From: Clostridia bacterium
Lineage (GTDB): Bacteria > Bacillota > Clostridia > Lachnospirales > Lachnospiraceae
Assembly: GCA_910574475.1 (NCBI GenBank)
Contig: CAJTAT010000003.1
Location: forward strand, 248,001 to 312,000
Direction: 5' to 3'
DNA length: 64,000 nucleotides
Below the pieces are notes generated by a model. That model saw only the letters and a list, made by a program, of their open reading frames with translations. It had not been told where the DNA came from and searched no databases. Positions 28,061 to 37,478 of the stretch are shown here, one piece after another; the first letter of the stretch is position 1; the number at the start of each line of letters is the position of its first letter. Position numbers and translations under genes: made by a program.

Positions 28061-29227
28061 ATGTCAGAAATCAATCAATTTGATAACATTTTACCGGTAG
28101 CTCCCCTAAAACTTGCAGCACTGGACAGTTGCATGGATTTTGCTAAAAAAGTTGATCAGTATCTTGTAAAATTTCGAAAAACAGCAAATACTCAGCATAG
28201 AGATAATATCTATTTTCAAAATTACTCACAGGATTCTTATTTGATTAAATGTTCCTGCCCCCGTTTTGGTACGGGAGAAGCCAAGGGTCATCTGGAAGAG
28301 TCCGTTCGGGGAAGCGACTTGTTCATTATGGTGGATGTCTGTAATTATAGCCTGACTTATACAGTCTGTGGCCATTTAAACCATATGTCGCCGGATGACC
28401 ATTATCAGGATTTAAAACGAATTATTTCTGCTGCTACAGGAAAAGCCCACCGAATCAACGTGGTAATGCCATTTCTCTATGAAGGACGCCAGCACCGCCG
28501 GAGCAACCGGGAGTCTCTGGACTGTGCCATTGCCCTTCAGGAGCTTCACAATATGGGGGTGACGAATATCATTACCTTTGACGCTCACGATCCCCGTGTA
28601 CAAAATGCCATTCCTTTGAACGGCTTTGATAATTTCCAGCCGCCCTACCAGTTTATGAAAGCTCTTATGCGCACAGAGCCAGACCTAAAGGTGGATAATA
28701 AAAGTTTAATGATCATTGCCCCCGACGAGGGAGCCATGGAACGGGCAGTTTACTTCTCCAATGTACTTGGTATCGATCTGGGTATGTTCTATAAGCGCCG
28801 TGATTATTCCACTGTAGTAAATGGAAAAAATCCCATTGTTGCCCACGAATTTCTGGGCGATACTTTGGTAGGAAAAGATGTGATTATCATTGATGACATG
28901 ATATCCTCTGGGGGGAGTATGCTGGATGTGGCAAAGCAGATGAAGGAACGGGGAGCACGACATGTATATATTTGTTGTACTTTCGGCCTCTTCACAGATG
29001 GGCTGGACAAGTTTGATGAGTATTATGATAAGGGATATATTACCCGGGTTGTCACCACAAACTTGAATTATCGTTCTCCAGAGCTTCTTTCCAAACCCTA
29101 CTACACAGAAGCAGATATGACGAAATTTATGGCCACTATCATCGATACCCTGAATCATGACACCCCAGTGGGAAAGATCAACGATCCCACAGATAAAATC
29201 CGAACTATGATTTCAAAACATTCTTAA
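28061..29227 (+). CDS. prs: Ribose-phosphate pyrophosphokinase (PRPP synthase)
   Basis: 388-residue enzyme making PRPP from ribose-5-phosphate and ATP for nucleotide, His and Trp synthesis. The N-terminal domain includes SDLFIMVDV and a catalytic His/Arg region MPFLYEGRQHRRSNRES; the PRPP loop is VIIIDDMISSGGSML. It is about 70 residues longer than classical Prs (about 315), the extra length being mostly N-terminal, a form common in Lachnospiraceae. The start follows CGGAGG with 6-nt spacing. Confidence 0.93.
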   Translation: MSEINQFDNILPVAPLKLAALDSCMDFAKKVDQYLVKFRKTANTQHRDNIYFQNYSQDSYLIKCSCPRFGTGEAKGHLEESVRGSDLFIMVDVCNYSLTYTVCGHLNHMSPDDHYQDLKRIISAATGKAHRINVVMPFLYEGRQHRRSNRESLDCAIALQELHNMGVTNIITFDAHDPRVQNAIPLNGFDNFQPPYQFMKALMRTEPDLKVDNKSLMIIAPDEGAMERAVYFSNVLGIDLGMFYKRRDYSTVVNGKNPIVAHEFLGDTLVGKDVIIIDDMISSGGSMLDVAKQMKERGARHVYICCTFGLFTDGLDKFDEYYDKGYITRVVTTNLNYRSPELLSKPYYTEADMTKFMATIIDTLNHDTPVGKINDPTDKIRTMISKHS

Positions 29228-29259
29228 ATTAAGGCTCTACCAAAAATGCACGAAAACTG

Positions 29260-29288
29260 AGAGATTAGTCTATAATGGAGTAATCTCT
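29260..29288 (+). terminator. Terminator after prs
   Basis: AGAGATTA / TAATCTCT stem followed by TTTCTTA, 33 nt after the prs stop and upstream of the metallophosphoesterase. Confidence 0.6.
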
Positions 29289-29330
29289 TTCTTATCCTGC
29301 CCCGGCAGTCAGGGGAACTTTGCAAATAGA

Positions 29331-29945
29331 ATGAATATTTTAGCAATATCAGATACAGAGTCCCGATATCTTTGGGATGATTTCAGCAAAGAAAAGCTGG
29401 CCAAGGTTGATTTGATTCTCTCCTGTGGAGATTTAAGTCCACTCTATCTGTCCTTTTTGGCCACCTTTTTTCATGGACCAATCCTCTATGTTCACGGCAA
29501 CCATGACGGAGTCTATGAAGTCTCCCCTCCCTATGGTTGTATCTGTGTGGAGGATCAGATCTATGTCCATCAGGGAATCCGTATTCTTGGTCTGGGGGGC
29601 TCTATGCGTTATAAGGAGGGTCCTCATCAGTATACGCAAGCACAGATGAATCACCGCATCCGGCGATTGTGGTTCTCCCTGAAGCGTCACAAAGGATTTG
29701 ATATTCTTTTGACCCATGCTCCTGCATATCATCTCAATGACGAGGAAAATTTACCCCACCAGGGTTTTCAGGGCTTCCTGAAACTGATGGAGCGATATGA
29801 GCCCTCTTATTTCGTCCACGGTCATGTGCATCTTACTTATAATTATCGGGCTCCTCGCACTTGCAGTTACGAAAAAACTACAGTGGTCAACGCCTATGAA
29901 CGGGCACTTTTTGAATTTCCCAATCCTTTGGAAAGGAGTATCTAA
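29331..29945 (+). CDS. Calcineurin-like metallophosphoesterase
   Basis: 204-residue cytoplasmic phosphoesterase. Metal-binding blocks: DTES near residue 8 (first block without the usual DxH His), GDLS at about 32, GNHDG at about 58, THAP at about 128 and GHVH at about 162. The substrate is unknown. The gene ends directly before the start of the BMP-domain protein, and the two look cotranscribed. The ribosome site AGGGGA is about 14 nt from ATG, but the N-terminus matches the family. Confidence 0.85.
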   Translation: MNILAISDTESRYLWDDFSKEKLAKVDLILSCGDLSPLYLSFLATFFHGPILYVHGNHDGVYEVSPPYGCICVEDQIYVHQGIRILGLGGSMRYKEGPHQYTQAQMNHRIRRLWFSLKRHKGFDILLTHAPAYHLNDEENLPHQGFQGFLKLMERYEPSYFVHGHVHLTYNYRAPRTCSYEKTTVVNAYERALFEFPNPLERSI

Positions 29946-31856
29946 ATGATGATGGAAGAATACGCAAAGGCCAGAAAACTGGCACAGAAAGCATATAGAA
30001 CTGCCCTGTTAAAGGGAAGCTATCCCTATTTACAAGTACTGGATGAAATTCTCTCCTTTACCAAGACCAGCTCAGAAGTGGATCTGGGCCTGGTAGAAAT
30101 CCCTTTAGAGCAGATTGCAGGGACTAAGACCTCTGGAAGAACCACAGCCTTCTCCAATAACTTTATGCCCCTTCTCTCTGAAGATACAGAATTTGCCGCA
30201 AAATGGAGTTCTCTTTATCATGCCCATTTAGAGGAAGGGATACGTGATCCCATAAAAGCCTGCGAGTTTATGAACCGCTTTTACGTGATTGAGGGGAACA
30301 AGCGGGTCAGTGTTTTAAAATATTCTGGAGCCGTCAGTATCACTGGCCATGTAACCCGTATCCTTCCCGCCAAAAATGATTCTAAGGAAGTCCGAATCTA
30401 CTATGAATTCCTGGACTTCTATAAGCTGACTGCTATCAACTATCTGTGGTTCAGCCAGGAGGGCAGTTTTCCCAAGCTATTAAAGCTCCTTGGCTCACAG
30501 CCAGATCATGTATGGACAGACGATGAAAAGCTGGATTTCCACTCTGCCTATATTCATTTTACCGATGTGTTTGAGGAAAAGGGCGGGCGCAAACTCATGC
30601 TTACTCCTGGAGATGCTTTTCTCATCTACCTGGAAGTCTATGGCTATAAAAACTTGTGGGATAAATCTCACAGCCAAATTCGCGGTGAAATGAGCAAACT
30701 CTGGAAAGATTTTCAGCTTTATCCAGGTAAGCTCCCCCTGGAACTAAGTATGCAGCCAGGGGCAATGACAGGAAAGCCTGTGATCAGCCGCCTGATTCCC
30801 ATAGCCCCTGTTCCCTTAAAAATTGCATTTATTCACGACAAAACCATGGAAACTTCCAGCTGGACCTACGGTCATGAGCTGGGCCGCCAGCATTTAAATC
30901 AGGTATTCGGAGAGCAGATAGAAACCCTCTGCTATGACAACATCAATACAGAAGAGTTGGGGTTAAAAGCTATAGAAGAGGCTGTATCTCAGGGAAGCAA
31001 AGTTATTTTTACTACTACCCCAAAGCTTTTGGGAGCAAGCATCAAAGCTGCCATCCATTATCCTGATGTGAAGCTTCTAAACTGCTCCCTGCATACCTAC
31101 AGCGGACATTTGCGGACCTACTACGGCCGGCTCTATGAGGCCAAATTTCTCACCGGAGCCCTGGCCGGCATTTTGACCGACACCCCTCAAGTGGGTTATC
31201 TGGCTGATTACCCCATCTATGGAGCCACAGCCAATATCAATGCCTTTGCTCTGGGTGTAAAAATGACAAATCCAGAGGCAAAGGTTCACCTGGAATGGGC
31301 CACTGTCAAAGGCCAGAATCCAGATGAAAATTTCCGTTACAGAGGCATTTCCTATGTATCCGGCCAAGATCTTATAACTCCCAGCCACGCCTCGCGAAAG
31401 TTCGGCCTTTATGATATCCGGGAGGGAACTATGGTCAATGTAGCCTCTTCTATCTGGCATTGGGGAAAATTTTATGAACGGATCGTTCGTGATATCTTAA
31501 ATGGAGCCTGGAAGAAAAAAGAAGTTCAGAGCAAAGCTGTACATTATTGGTGGGGCATTTCCTCTGGCATGATCGATGTCATCTGTTCCAAAAACCTTCC
31601 TGCTGGCTCCCTGTGGCTTTTGGAGCTTATTAAGCGAGAAATGGCTTCATTTGGCTACAATCCCTTCTCCGGCACACTTACCGCCCAGGATGGGACTGTA
31701 AAAAGTCAGCCCGGAAATAGCCTGTCTCCTGAAGAAATTATCACCATGGACTGGCTTTTGGACAATGTCGAGGGGGAGATTCCGCCCATGGATGATCTGG
31801 TGGAGGAAGCCAAGCCTATGATTATGATTCAGGGAATACGGCCGCCGGTTCAGTGA
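29946..31856 (+). CDS. ParB-like / BMP-domain protein without signal peptide
   Basis: 636-residue protein. Residues about 95-150 contain FYVIEGNKRVSVLKYSG, resembling the ParB/Srx nuclease-like motif. Residues about 295-560 match the basic membrane protein (BMP/Med) type substrate-binding fold seen in nucleoside-binding lipoproteins. There is no signal peptide, lipobox or membrane segment, so unlike true BMP transport proteins it should be cytosolic, and no permease or ATPase lies nearby. It may be a ligand (nucleoside-like) sensor working with the phosphoesterase. The start ATGATGATG follows AAAGGAG. Confidence 0.75.
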   Translation: MMMEEYAKARKLAQKAYRTALLKGSYPYLQVLDEILSFTKTSSEVDLGLVEIPLEQIAGTKTSGRTTAFSNNFMPLLSEDTEFAAKWSSLYHAHLEEGIRDPIKACEFMNRFYVIEGNKRVSVLKYSGAVSITGHVTRILPAKNDSKEVRIYYEFLDFYKLTAINYLWFSQEGSFPKLLKLLGSQPDHVWTDDEKLDFHSAYIHFTDVFEEKGGRKLMLTPGDAFLIYLEVYGYKNLWDKSHSQIRGEMSKLWKDFQLYPGKLPLELSMQPGAMTGKPVISRLIPIAPVPLKIAFIHDKTMETSSWTYGHELGRQHLNQVFGEQIETLCYDNINTEELGLKAIEEAVSQGSKVIFTTTPKLLGASIKAAIHYPDVKLLNCSLHTYSGHLRTYYGRLYEAKFLTGALAGILTDTPQVGYLADYPIYGATANINAFALGVKMTNPEAKVHLEWATVKGQNPDENFRYRGISYVSGQDLITPSHASRKFGLYDIREGTMVNVASSIWHWGKFYERIVRDILNGAWKKKEVQSKAVHYWWGISSGMIDVICSKNLPAGSLWLLELIKREMASFGYNPFSGTLTAQDGTVKSQPGNSLSPEEIITMDWLLDNVEGEIPPMDDLVEEAKPMIMIQGIRPPVQ

Positions 31857-31944
31857 AAATAGTTATACTTTTTCAACGCTAAGGTAAAGGTTGTCCGAAA
31901 TTCTGCTGAGGAAAGTTCCTGAAAGCTTTCTGTGTATAAAAATA

Positions 31945-31966
31945 CAGGGCCCCTCCTGGGGCCCTG
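31945..31966. terminator. Terminator between convergent BMP and E1 genes
   Basis: Perfect GC-rich stem CAGGGCCCC / GGGGCCCTG with a TCCT loop. On the minus strand it is followed by TATTTTTATAC, so it serves the E1 operon best and probably also stops the plus-strand transcript. Confidence 0.85.
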
Positions 31967-32009
31967 CAGTATAGAAGGATTACAAATAACTGAAAATGTC
32001 AAATAAAAA

Positions 32010-34472
32010 CTATACTCCTAGCTTTCCTCTTCTCATATCCTCTGCCTTGTTAAAGGTATAGGTAGGCGTATATCCCGGAAGAGGCTTGATTCTCTGATGA
32101 TAAGCATCTAAGAACCATTCTGCCTGAGGGAAGAATTCCTGCTCAAGCTCATAGATTGGAGTGATCCAGTTGCGAGCTCCCAAAGTGATAACCGGGGCGT
32201 CCAAATAGTCAAAAGCCATACTCGTAATATTCTCTGCAAAATCATTGATCACAGAATTTCTCTGGCATGCATCGCTGGCAATCATAATCTTGCCTGTCTT
32301 CTTCACAGACTCGATTACTTTCTCGTAATTAAATGGCACAATACTTCTCGCGTCAATCACTTCCACACTGATGCCAAACTCTTTCTCAAAGCGCTCTGCT
32401 GCTTTCAAAGCTCTGTACAGAGTGACACCAATAGTCAGAATGGTCAGATCGGAACCTGTGCGCTTTACATCTGGCTCTCCGATAGGAATCTCATAGTATT
32501 TTGCAGGAACGCCTTCTTCTCCGTGGAACAGCTCGCCCTGTCCATAGAGAGACTGACTTTCCAGATAAATCACAGGATCTGTTCCGGCCATTGCCGAATT
32601 CAAAAGTCCCTTCGCGTCATAAGGCGTCACAGGATAGACTACCTTCAGTCCGGGTACATGAGCACAGATACTGGACCATTCCTGAGAGTGCTGGGCGCCG
32701 TATTTGGATCCCACACCCATGCGGACAGTCACTGGCATCTTCAACTGTCCAGCCGTCATTGCCTGCCATTTTGCCAACTGATTGAAGATCTCATCTCCTG
32801 CACATACCATAAAGTCACAGTACATCAACTCTGGTACACTGCGGCCTCCAAGCATGGCATAGCCTACGGCAGCGCCGATAATTGCAGATTCGGAAATGGG
32901 AGAGTTAAACAATCTCTCATAGGGAACTGACTTTTCCAGACTCTTATAAGCTCCATATGCACTTCCCCAGTCACGGAGATCCTCGCCAAAGGAAATCAGG
33001 CTGGGATCCTCATAAAACTTATCCAGTATTGCTTCAAAAATTGCATCCCGGATCTGTACCACTGCCGCAGAAGGAAGCTCTTTGCCGCCCTTGATTCCCG
33101 TACGGCTCTTTTTCTGAATCTGCTGCCATCTGGGGTTCTCCTCCTTCGGCGCAAGCATCTTTGGCTCTTCCTCTGTCATCTTCAAGGTATGTGTATTAGA
33201 GAAAATATATTTCTCAATGGAATCCTGTTTCTCCCGGATATTCATTCTCGGAGAAATCTCGTCGTCTGTAGCCAGCTTAAAGGAATCCAGGTTAATCTGA
33301 TGAACCTTTGCTTTCATCTCCTGAATCTCAGCCTCTGTCATAACGCCGTTTTCCACAAGTTGCTTCTCGTAATCTGCAATAGCATCCTGCTCTTCCCATG
33401 CCTGAATCTCTTCTTTTGTACGATTTGGATTGGCATCTGATGTGGAATGTCCGCAGAAACGGTAAGTGATCACATCCAGAAGTGCCGGACCTTTGCCCTC
33501 CAGGAGAAGCTTCTTTTTCCGGGTGACAGCGTCAATCACTGCAAACACATTAAATCCATCCACGCGCTCTGCATGAAGCTGTTCTGGGTTAATTCCTGCA
33601 CCAATACGAGCCAGCACATCGTAACCCATGGTCTCTCCACAGGTCTGACCGCCCATGCCATAGCCATTATTATTAAAGTTGTAGAGAATGGGAAGACCGC
33701 CCTTCTCATCCCACAGTTTCTTGTACTGATCCATAGCTGCAAAGCACATTGCCTCGTACACTGGCCCCCGGGCAGCCGCACCGTCGCCTGCATTGGCGAT
33801 GGTAATACCCTTCTCATGAGCCACCTTCTTATGTAAAGCCGCTCCTGTTGCAATGGGGGCCGAACCTCCTACGATTGCGTTGTTGGGATATACGCCAAAG
33901 GGAATGAAAAATGCATGCATGGAGTTGCCAAGTCCCTTTGCAAATCCGTTTTCACGGCCAAAGATTTCTGCCATAATTCCATAGATATAAAAGCGTGTTG
34001 CCAGCTCCTTTGTGGTTCCCTGGAAATCCTTCTCTACTACCTTGAGCTGAGCTCCGTCCCCGGATGTCTTCATAATCTCCATCAGCGCATCGTCATCAAT
34101 TTTTCGCAGGGTATTTAAGCCCTTTGCAATCAGCTCTCCATGACCTCTGTGTGTTCCAAAGATAAAGTCATTTTCATCCAAAGCAAATGCCTGGCCTACA
34201 GCCGCAGACTCCTGGCCGATACACAGATGTGCCGGACCAGAATAATTGTAGGCAATGTCGCTGTATTTGCCAGAAAGACGCAGATCCTGCATCATGGTCT
34301 CAAATTCACGGATGGAAAGCATGTCATACAAAATGTTTTTCAACTGTTCGTCCGTAAATTCTCCCCTGACATCCTTCATTCTTTTCTGGTATTGGTTCAC
34401 TGGGATATTCTCAAAAGTTACCTGAGAGGGTTTCCTTCTCTCGTTTGGATCAATAAATATTTGTTTTGCCAT
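32010..34472 (-). CDS. 2-oxo acid dehydrogenase E1, fused alpha-beta subunits
   Basis: 820-residue thiamine-diphosphate decarboxylase. Residues about 1-440 are E1 alpha with the ThDP motif GDGAAARGPVYEA...NNNGYGMGG; residues about 470-820 are E1 beta with ISFGEDLRDWGSAYG and FNSPISESAIIGAAVG. In most bacteria these are two genes. It is last in an E2-E3-E1 operon. The 2-oxo acid is not determined by motif; pyruvate, acetoin and branched-chain 2-oxo acids are all possible. Most Lachnospiraceae use pyruvate:ferredoxin oxidoreductase, so an additional NAD-linked complex is notable. Confidence 0.88.
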   Translation of the reverse strand: MAKQIFIDPNERRKPSQVTFENIPVNQYQKRMKDVRGEFTDEQLKNILYDMLSIREFETMMQDLRLSGKYSDIAYNYSGPAHLCIGQESAAVGQAFALDENDFIFGTHRGHGELIAKGLNTLRKIDDDALMEIMKTSGDGAQLKVVEKDFQGTTKELATRFYIYGIMAEIFGRENGFAKGLGNSMHAFFIPFGVYPNNAIVGGSAPIATGAALHKKVAHEKGITIANAGDGAAARGPVYEAMCFAAMDQYKKLWDEKGGLPILYNFNNNGYGMGGQTCGETMGYDVLARIGAGINPEQLHAERVDGFNVFAVIDAVTRKKKLLLEGKGPALLDVITYRFCGHSTSDANPNRTKEEIQAWEEQDAIADYEKQLVENGVMTEAEIQEMKAKVHQINLDSFKLATDDEISPRMNIREKQDSIEKYIFSNTHTLKMTEEEPKMLAPKEENPRWQQIQKKSRTGIKGGKELPSAAVVQIRDAIFEAILDKFYEDPSLISFGEDLRDWGSAYGAYKSLEKSVPYERLFNSPISESAIIGAAVGYAMLGGRSVPELMYCDFMVCAGDEIFNQLAKWQAMTAGQLKMPVTVRMGVGSKYGAQHSQEWSSICAHVPGLKVVYPVTPYDAKGLLNSAMAGTDPVIYLESQSLYGQGELFHGEEGVPAKYYEIPIGEPDVKRTGSDLTILTIGVTLYRALKAAERFEKEFGISVEVIDARSIVPFNYEKVIESVKKTGKIMIASDACQRNSVINDFAENITSMAFDYLDAPVITLGARNWITPIYELEQEFFPQAEWFLDAYHQRIKPLPGYTPTYTFNKAEDMRRGKLGV

Positions 34473-34480
34473 GATTAGTT

Positions 34481-34510
34481 CTCCTTATTTTAAGTTCCGC
34501 TTCGCTGTTT
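34481..34510 (-). repeat. Dispersed Shine-Dalgarno-proximal repeat, copy 3
   Basis: Minus strand AACAGCGAAGCGGAACTTAA running into AAGGAG of the E1 gene. This copy fuses the two cores AACAGCGAAG and GAAGCGGAACTTA. Confidence 0.55.
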
Positions 34511-34522
34511 TTTGTTATTGTT

Positions 34523-35887
34523 TTATGAAAACAGGGCCTCACGGATGATTTCACACACAGTCGGATGAGGGAATACGGTCTTTTGTATGCTCTCCACTGG
34601 AATCTTGTTTTGAATCATCAAAGCCAGGGAGTAGATGTACTCTGACGCGTAGGAGGACATCATGGCTGCGCCAATGATAATATCCTTCTTTGTGTCCACA
34701 ATCAGTTTGCAGAGTCCGTCGCTCATGCCGTTTTCCACCATGTGGCGTCCGCTGAAATTGATAGAGACTTTTTTCACGCTGTAAGTGATTCCCGCTGCTT
34801 TGGCCTGCTCCTCTGACATTCCCACAAAAGCTGCCTCCGGGCTGGTGTATACGACGCCACAGATGGCATCGTAGCTCATGGTGTCACGCTTTCCAAGAAT
34901 GTTGTTGACAGCCACTTCTCCTTCCCGGTATCCTACGTGAGCCAGCATTACTTTCCCATTCACATCACCGATGGCATAGACGCCTGGCACATTCGTTCTC
35001 ATACAGTCATCTGTGACAATGGCGCCTCTCTCTACCTGCACGCCCATATCGGCAAGTCCTTCTATATTGCTGTTGGCACGGCGGCCTACAGACATGAGAA
35101 CTTTGTCATATTCTACAGTTTCTGTCTTTCCGTCTTTTGTGAAAGTCACAACTCCGTCTGCAATTTTCGTAACGCTGCTGGAGAGATAGAAAGTAACGCC
35201 TTTCTTTTCCATTTCTTTCTGAAGCAAAACGCTGATCTCCCGGTCGTTGGGTCCAAGTACTTTGTCAAGCATCTCTACAACTGTCACCTTAGAGCCTGCC
35301 TCCTGGAAATAAGCTGCCATCTCAAATCCAATGACGCCTCCTCCTACAATCACAAGCTTCTGGGGAACCTCTGTCATATTCAATATTTCATCGCTGGTGA
35401 CAACGTTTCCTTTTGCCAATTCCTCTTTTACACCCTCAATGGGAGGAACAGCTGGAGAGGAGCCTGTGGCCACAATGAGGTTCTTTCCGGCAAAGGATTC
35501 CTCTTCTGTAGACACAACAATGGTTCCATCCTTCCTGGCAACTTTTGCTGTACCGGTCACTACCTGAACTTTCTTCCTGCGAAGTCCACCTGCCACGCCC
35601 TGTACCAGCGCATCTACTACTTCATTCTTTTTCTGAACTACTGCCTTGTGATTAAGGGAAACTTCTCCTGCTTCCACCCCATAGGGCTTACCAGCTCCAT
35701 TGGCGTAGTGATAAAGCTTGGATGCATACAAAAAGGTCTTTGTGGGAATACAGCCTGCATTGAGGCAGGTCCCTCCGACTTTTTTCTTCTCAATCAAAAG
35801 TACGCTCTGGCCCTTGTGAGCCGCATATTCTGCACTATTATAGCCGGCTGGGCCGCCGCCGATTACAATCAAATCAAAAGTTTTCAA
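34523..35887 (-). CDS. lpdA: Dihydrolipoyl dehydrogenase (E3)
   Basis: 454-residue FAD flavoprotein that reoxidises the lipoyl groups of E2 with NAD. FAD motif GGGPAGYNSAEYAA, redox-active disulfide GGTCLNAGCIPTK, NAD motif VIVGGGVIGFEMAAYF and C-terminal HPTVCEI with the catalytic His are all present. The start is TTG at 35887, 8 nt after AGGAGG. It lies between the E2 and E1 genes. Confidence 0.95.
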   Translation of the reverse strand: MKTFDLIVIGGGPAGYNSAEYAAHKGQSVLLIEKKKVGGTCLNAGCIPTKTFLYASKLYHYANGAGKPYGVEAGEVSLNHKAVVQKKNEVVDALVQGVAGGLRRKKVQVVTGTAKVARKDGTIVVSTEEESFAGKNLIVATGSSPAVPPIEGVKEELAKGNVVTSDEILNMTEVPQKLVIVGGGVIGFEMAAYFQEAGSKVTVVEMLDKVLGPNDREISVLLQKEMEKKGVTFYLSSSVTKIADGVVTFTKDGKTETVEYDKVLMSVGRRANSNIEGLADMGVQVERGAIVTDDCMRTNVPGVYAIGDVNGKVMLAHVGYREGEVAVNNILGKRDTMSYDAICGVVYTSPEAAFVGMSEEQAKAAGITYSVKKVSINFSGRHMVENGMSDGLCKLIVDTKKDIIIGAAMMSSYASEYIYSLALMIQNKIPVESIQKTVFPHPTVCEIIREALFS

Positions 35888-35937
35888 TCTTACGTCCTCC
35901 TGTTTTATGTACCACTGTCTTATAAGTACTGCCTTAA

Positions 35938-37164
35938 TTATATGAGCTCTTCTATATGTTCCAGGTTCTCACAAAGCTTCTTTAAAAATCTTGCAGCCGG
36001 TCCCCCGTCTACCAGACGGTGATCTACGGTTAAAGATAAGGTACAGGCTGGATAACAGAGCATCCCCTCTTTCGTCTGCTTCACCATGTAATCAATAGCG
36101 CCCACACCCAGGATGCCTACTTGGGGCGGATTTAAAATAGGGGTAAAGCTTCGGATTCCAAAAGCTCCCAAATTGCTCACGGTAAAGGTAGCTTCTTTTA
36201 ATTTATCTGGAGAAATACTTCCTTTACGACATTGTCCTGCCAGTTCTTTCAAATCGTCGGATATATCCAAAAGGCTCTTTACATTAGCAGCCATAATTGT
36301 AGGAACCATCAGTCCCCGCTCTGTGTCAACTGCACAGCCCAGGTTCACATCTGCAAACTCGATGGCTTCCTCATCACTCACCATCCAGGAATTCATATAG
36401 GGGAATTCTGCCAAAGTGCGAGCTGTGGCAAAGAGAATCAAATCGCCGATGGTTACATTTTTCATATCTCCCTGTTCTGCCTTAAACTTTGCCCTTAAAG
36501 CCTGTACTCCACCTGCATGAAAAATGGAAGTCATAGTCAACTGCGCACTGGACTGGAGGGAATTCATCATATTCTTTGCAATTACCTTGCGGATTTTCGG
36601 AAGCTTTATGGTCTTCTTCTCTCCTGTGGCCTGGGGAACTTCTGCTCCTCTCTCTCTCATATAGCGGATCACATCTTCTTCCAGAATACGATTCTCCGCA
36701 CCAGAGGCAGATATGGCCTGATAATTCACAATCCCATTCTGCTCTGCCAGCTTTCTGGCCCTTGGAGAGATACCCTTCATTCCTTTCTCCACACCTGTTG
36801 TCATTGTTCCTGCAGACATGGCTCCCTGGCTTACTGAGTCTGCCTCTGGTACTTTAGAGTCTGTCTCTCCTTCTGATGCCTCCTGGGCTGCCTCTGACAC
36901 GACCTCTAATTCAGGAATCTCATCTCCCTCCTGTCCAATCACACAGACAGGTGTAAGTACGGAGACAACTGCATAATCCTCATAATACTTTTTCAAAACT
37001 GTTCCTTCGAATTCCGAATCCACATCCAGAGTAGATTTGTCTGTCTCAATACAGAACAGCTTGTCACCTACAGACACCTTATCGCCTTCGGAGACATACC
37101 ACTGGGACAACAGATTTGTCTCTTCATTCAAAGACAGTCTTGGCATGATCATAACGTCTGCCAT
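35938..37164 (-). CDS. 2-oxo acid dehydrogenase E2 (dihydrolipoamide acyltransferase)
   Basis: 408-residue core enzyme of the complex. One N-terminal lipoyl domain carries the lipoylated Lys in ETDKSTLDVDSEFEG; an Ala/Glu/Ser/Thr-rich linker follows; a peripheral-subunit-binding domain reads SPRARKLAEQNGI; the catalytic domain ends TVDHRLVDGGPAARFL, with the HxxxDG motif. The ATG at 37164 lies behind AAGGAGGG; an ORF extension to 37197 has no site. It is the first gene of the operon and is driven by a consensus promoter. Confidence 0.92.
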   Translation of the reverse strand: MADVMIMPRLSLNEETNLLSQWYVSEGDKVSVGDKLFCIETDKSTLDVDSEFEGTVLKKYYEDYAVVSVLTPVCVIGQEGDEIPELEVVSEAAQEASEGETDSKVPEADSVSQGAMSAGTMTTGVEKGMKGISPRARKLAEQNGIVNYQAISASGAENRILEEDVIRYMRERGAEVPQATGEKKTIKLPKIRKVIAKNMMNSLQSSAQLTMTSIFHAGGVQALRAKFKAEQGDMKNVTIGDLILFATARTLAEFPYMNSWMVSDEEAIEFADVNLGCAVDTERGLMVPTIMAANVKSLLDISDDLKELAGQCRKGSISPDKLKEATFTVSNLGAFGIRSFTPILNPPQVGILGVGAIDYMVKQTKEGMLCYPACTLSLTVDHRLVDGGPAARFLKKLCENLEHIEELI

Positions 37165-37284
37165 GTTATTACCCTCCTTTTTTATTTCTAGAAACAATGA
37201 GTGAAGCAGCCATGATAAGCATCCTATTTGGGGCTGCCCCTCTCAAAAGCATTTAAAACCTTTTTTATTTTCCTTTTCATCTCG

Positions 37285-37313
37285 ATTATACTTTCGTTTT
37301 ATTTCTATGTCAA
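37285..37313 (-). promoter_or_regulatory. Promoter of the 2-oxo acid dehydrogenase operon
   Basis: TTGACA (37308-37313), 17 bp, TATAAT (37285-37290) on the minus strand: both hexamers match consensus exactly. Such a strong core promoter suggests control by repression. Confidence 0.85.
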
Positions 37314-37355
37314 TTTTTTAATTCTTTCTTTTTCTTTTGTTTTATAATTATTTAC

Positions 37356-37383
37356 TTGTTTTTTGAATAAACTATGATATAAT
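37356..37383 (+). promoter_or_regulatory. Promoter of the DeoR-type regulator
   Basis: TTGTTT (37356-37361), 16 bp, TATAAT (37378-37383). A palindromic TTTCA-N8-TGAAA lies about 27 nt downstream, positioned for autorepression. Confidence 0.65.
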
Positions 37384-37478
37384 TACTATATACTTACGAG
37401 TATATTTTATTTCAAAATTAAATGAAACCAAATTAATCTAAACAGTGTAGGCTGATACCTCAAATAGGGAGACAAGTC

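Larger units (their letters stand above)
37165..37478. other. Divergent control region between the E2 operon and the DeoR gene
   Basis: 314 nt without a gene. It holds the two promoters listed separately, runs of TTTC/GAAA repeats between them, and an inverted repeat TTTCA-N8-TGAAA (37410-37427) downstream of the regulator's -10 box. This arrangement fits DeoR-type control of both units. The E2 leader (about 115 nt) also contains a GCAGCC/GGCTGC stem. Confidence 0.55.

Noticed and set aside
34937-36022. Long plus-strand open frame (361 codons) opposite lpdA
   Set aside because: Antisense shadow of the E3 gene, with no family motif or ribosome site.
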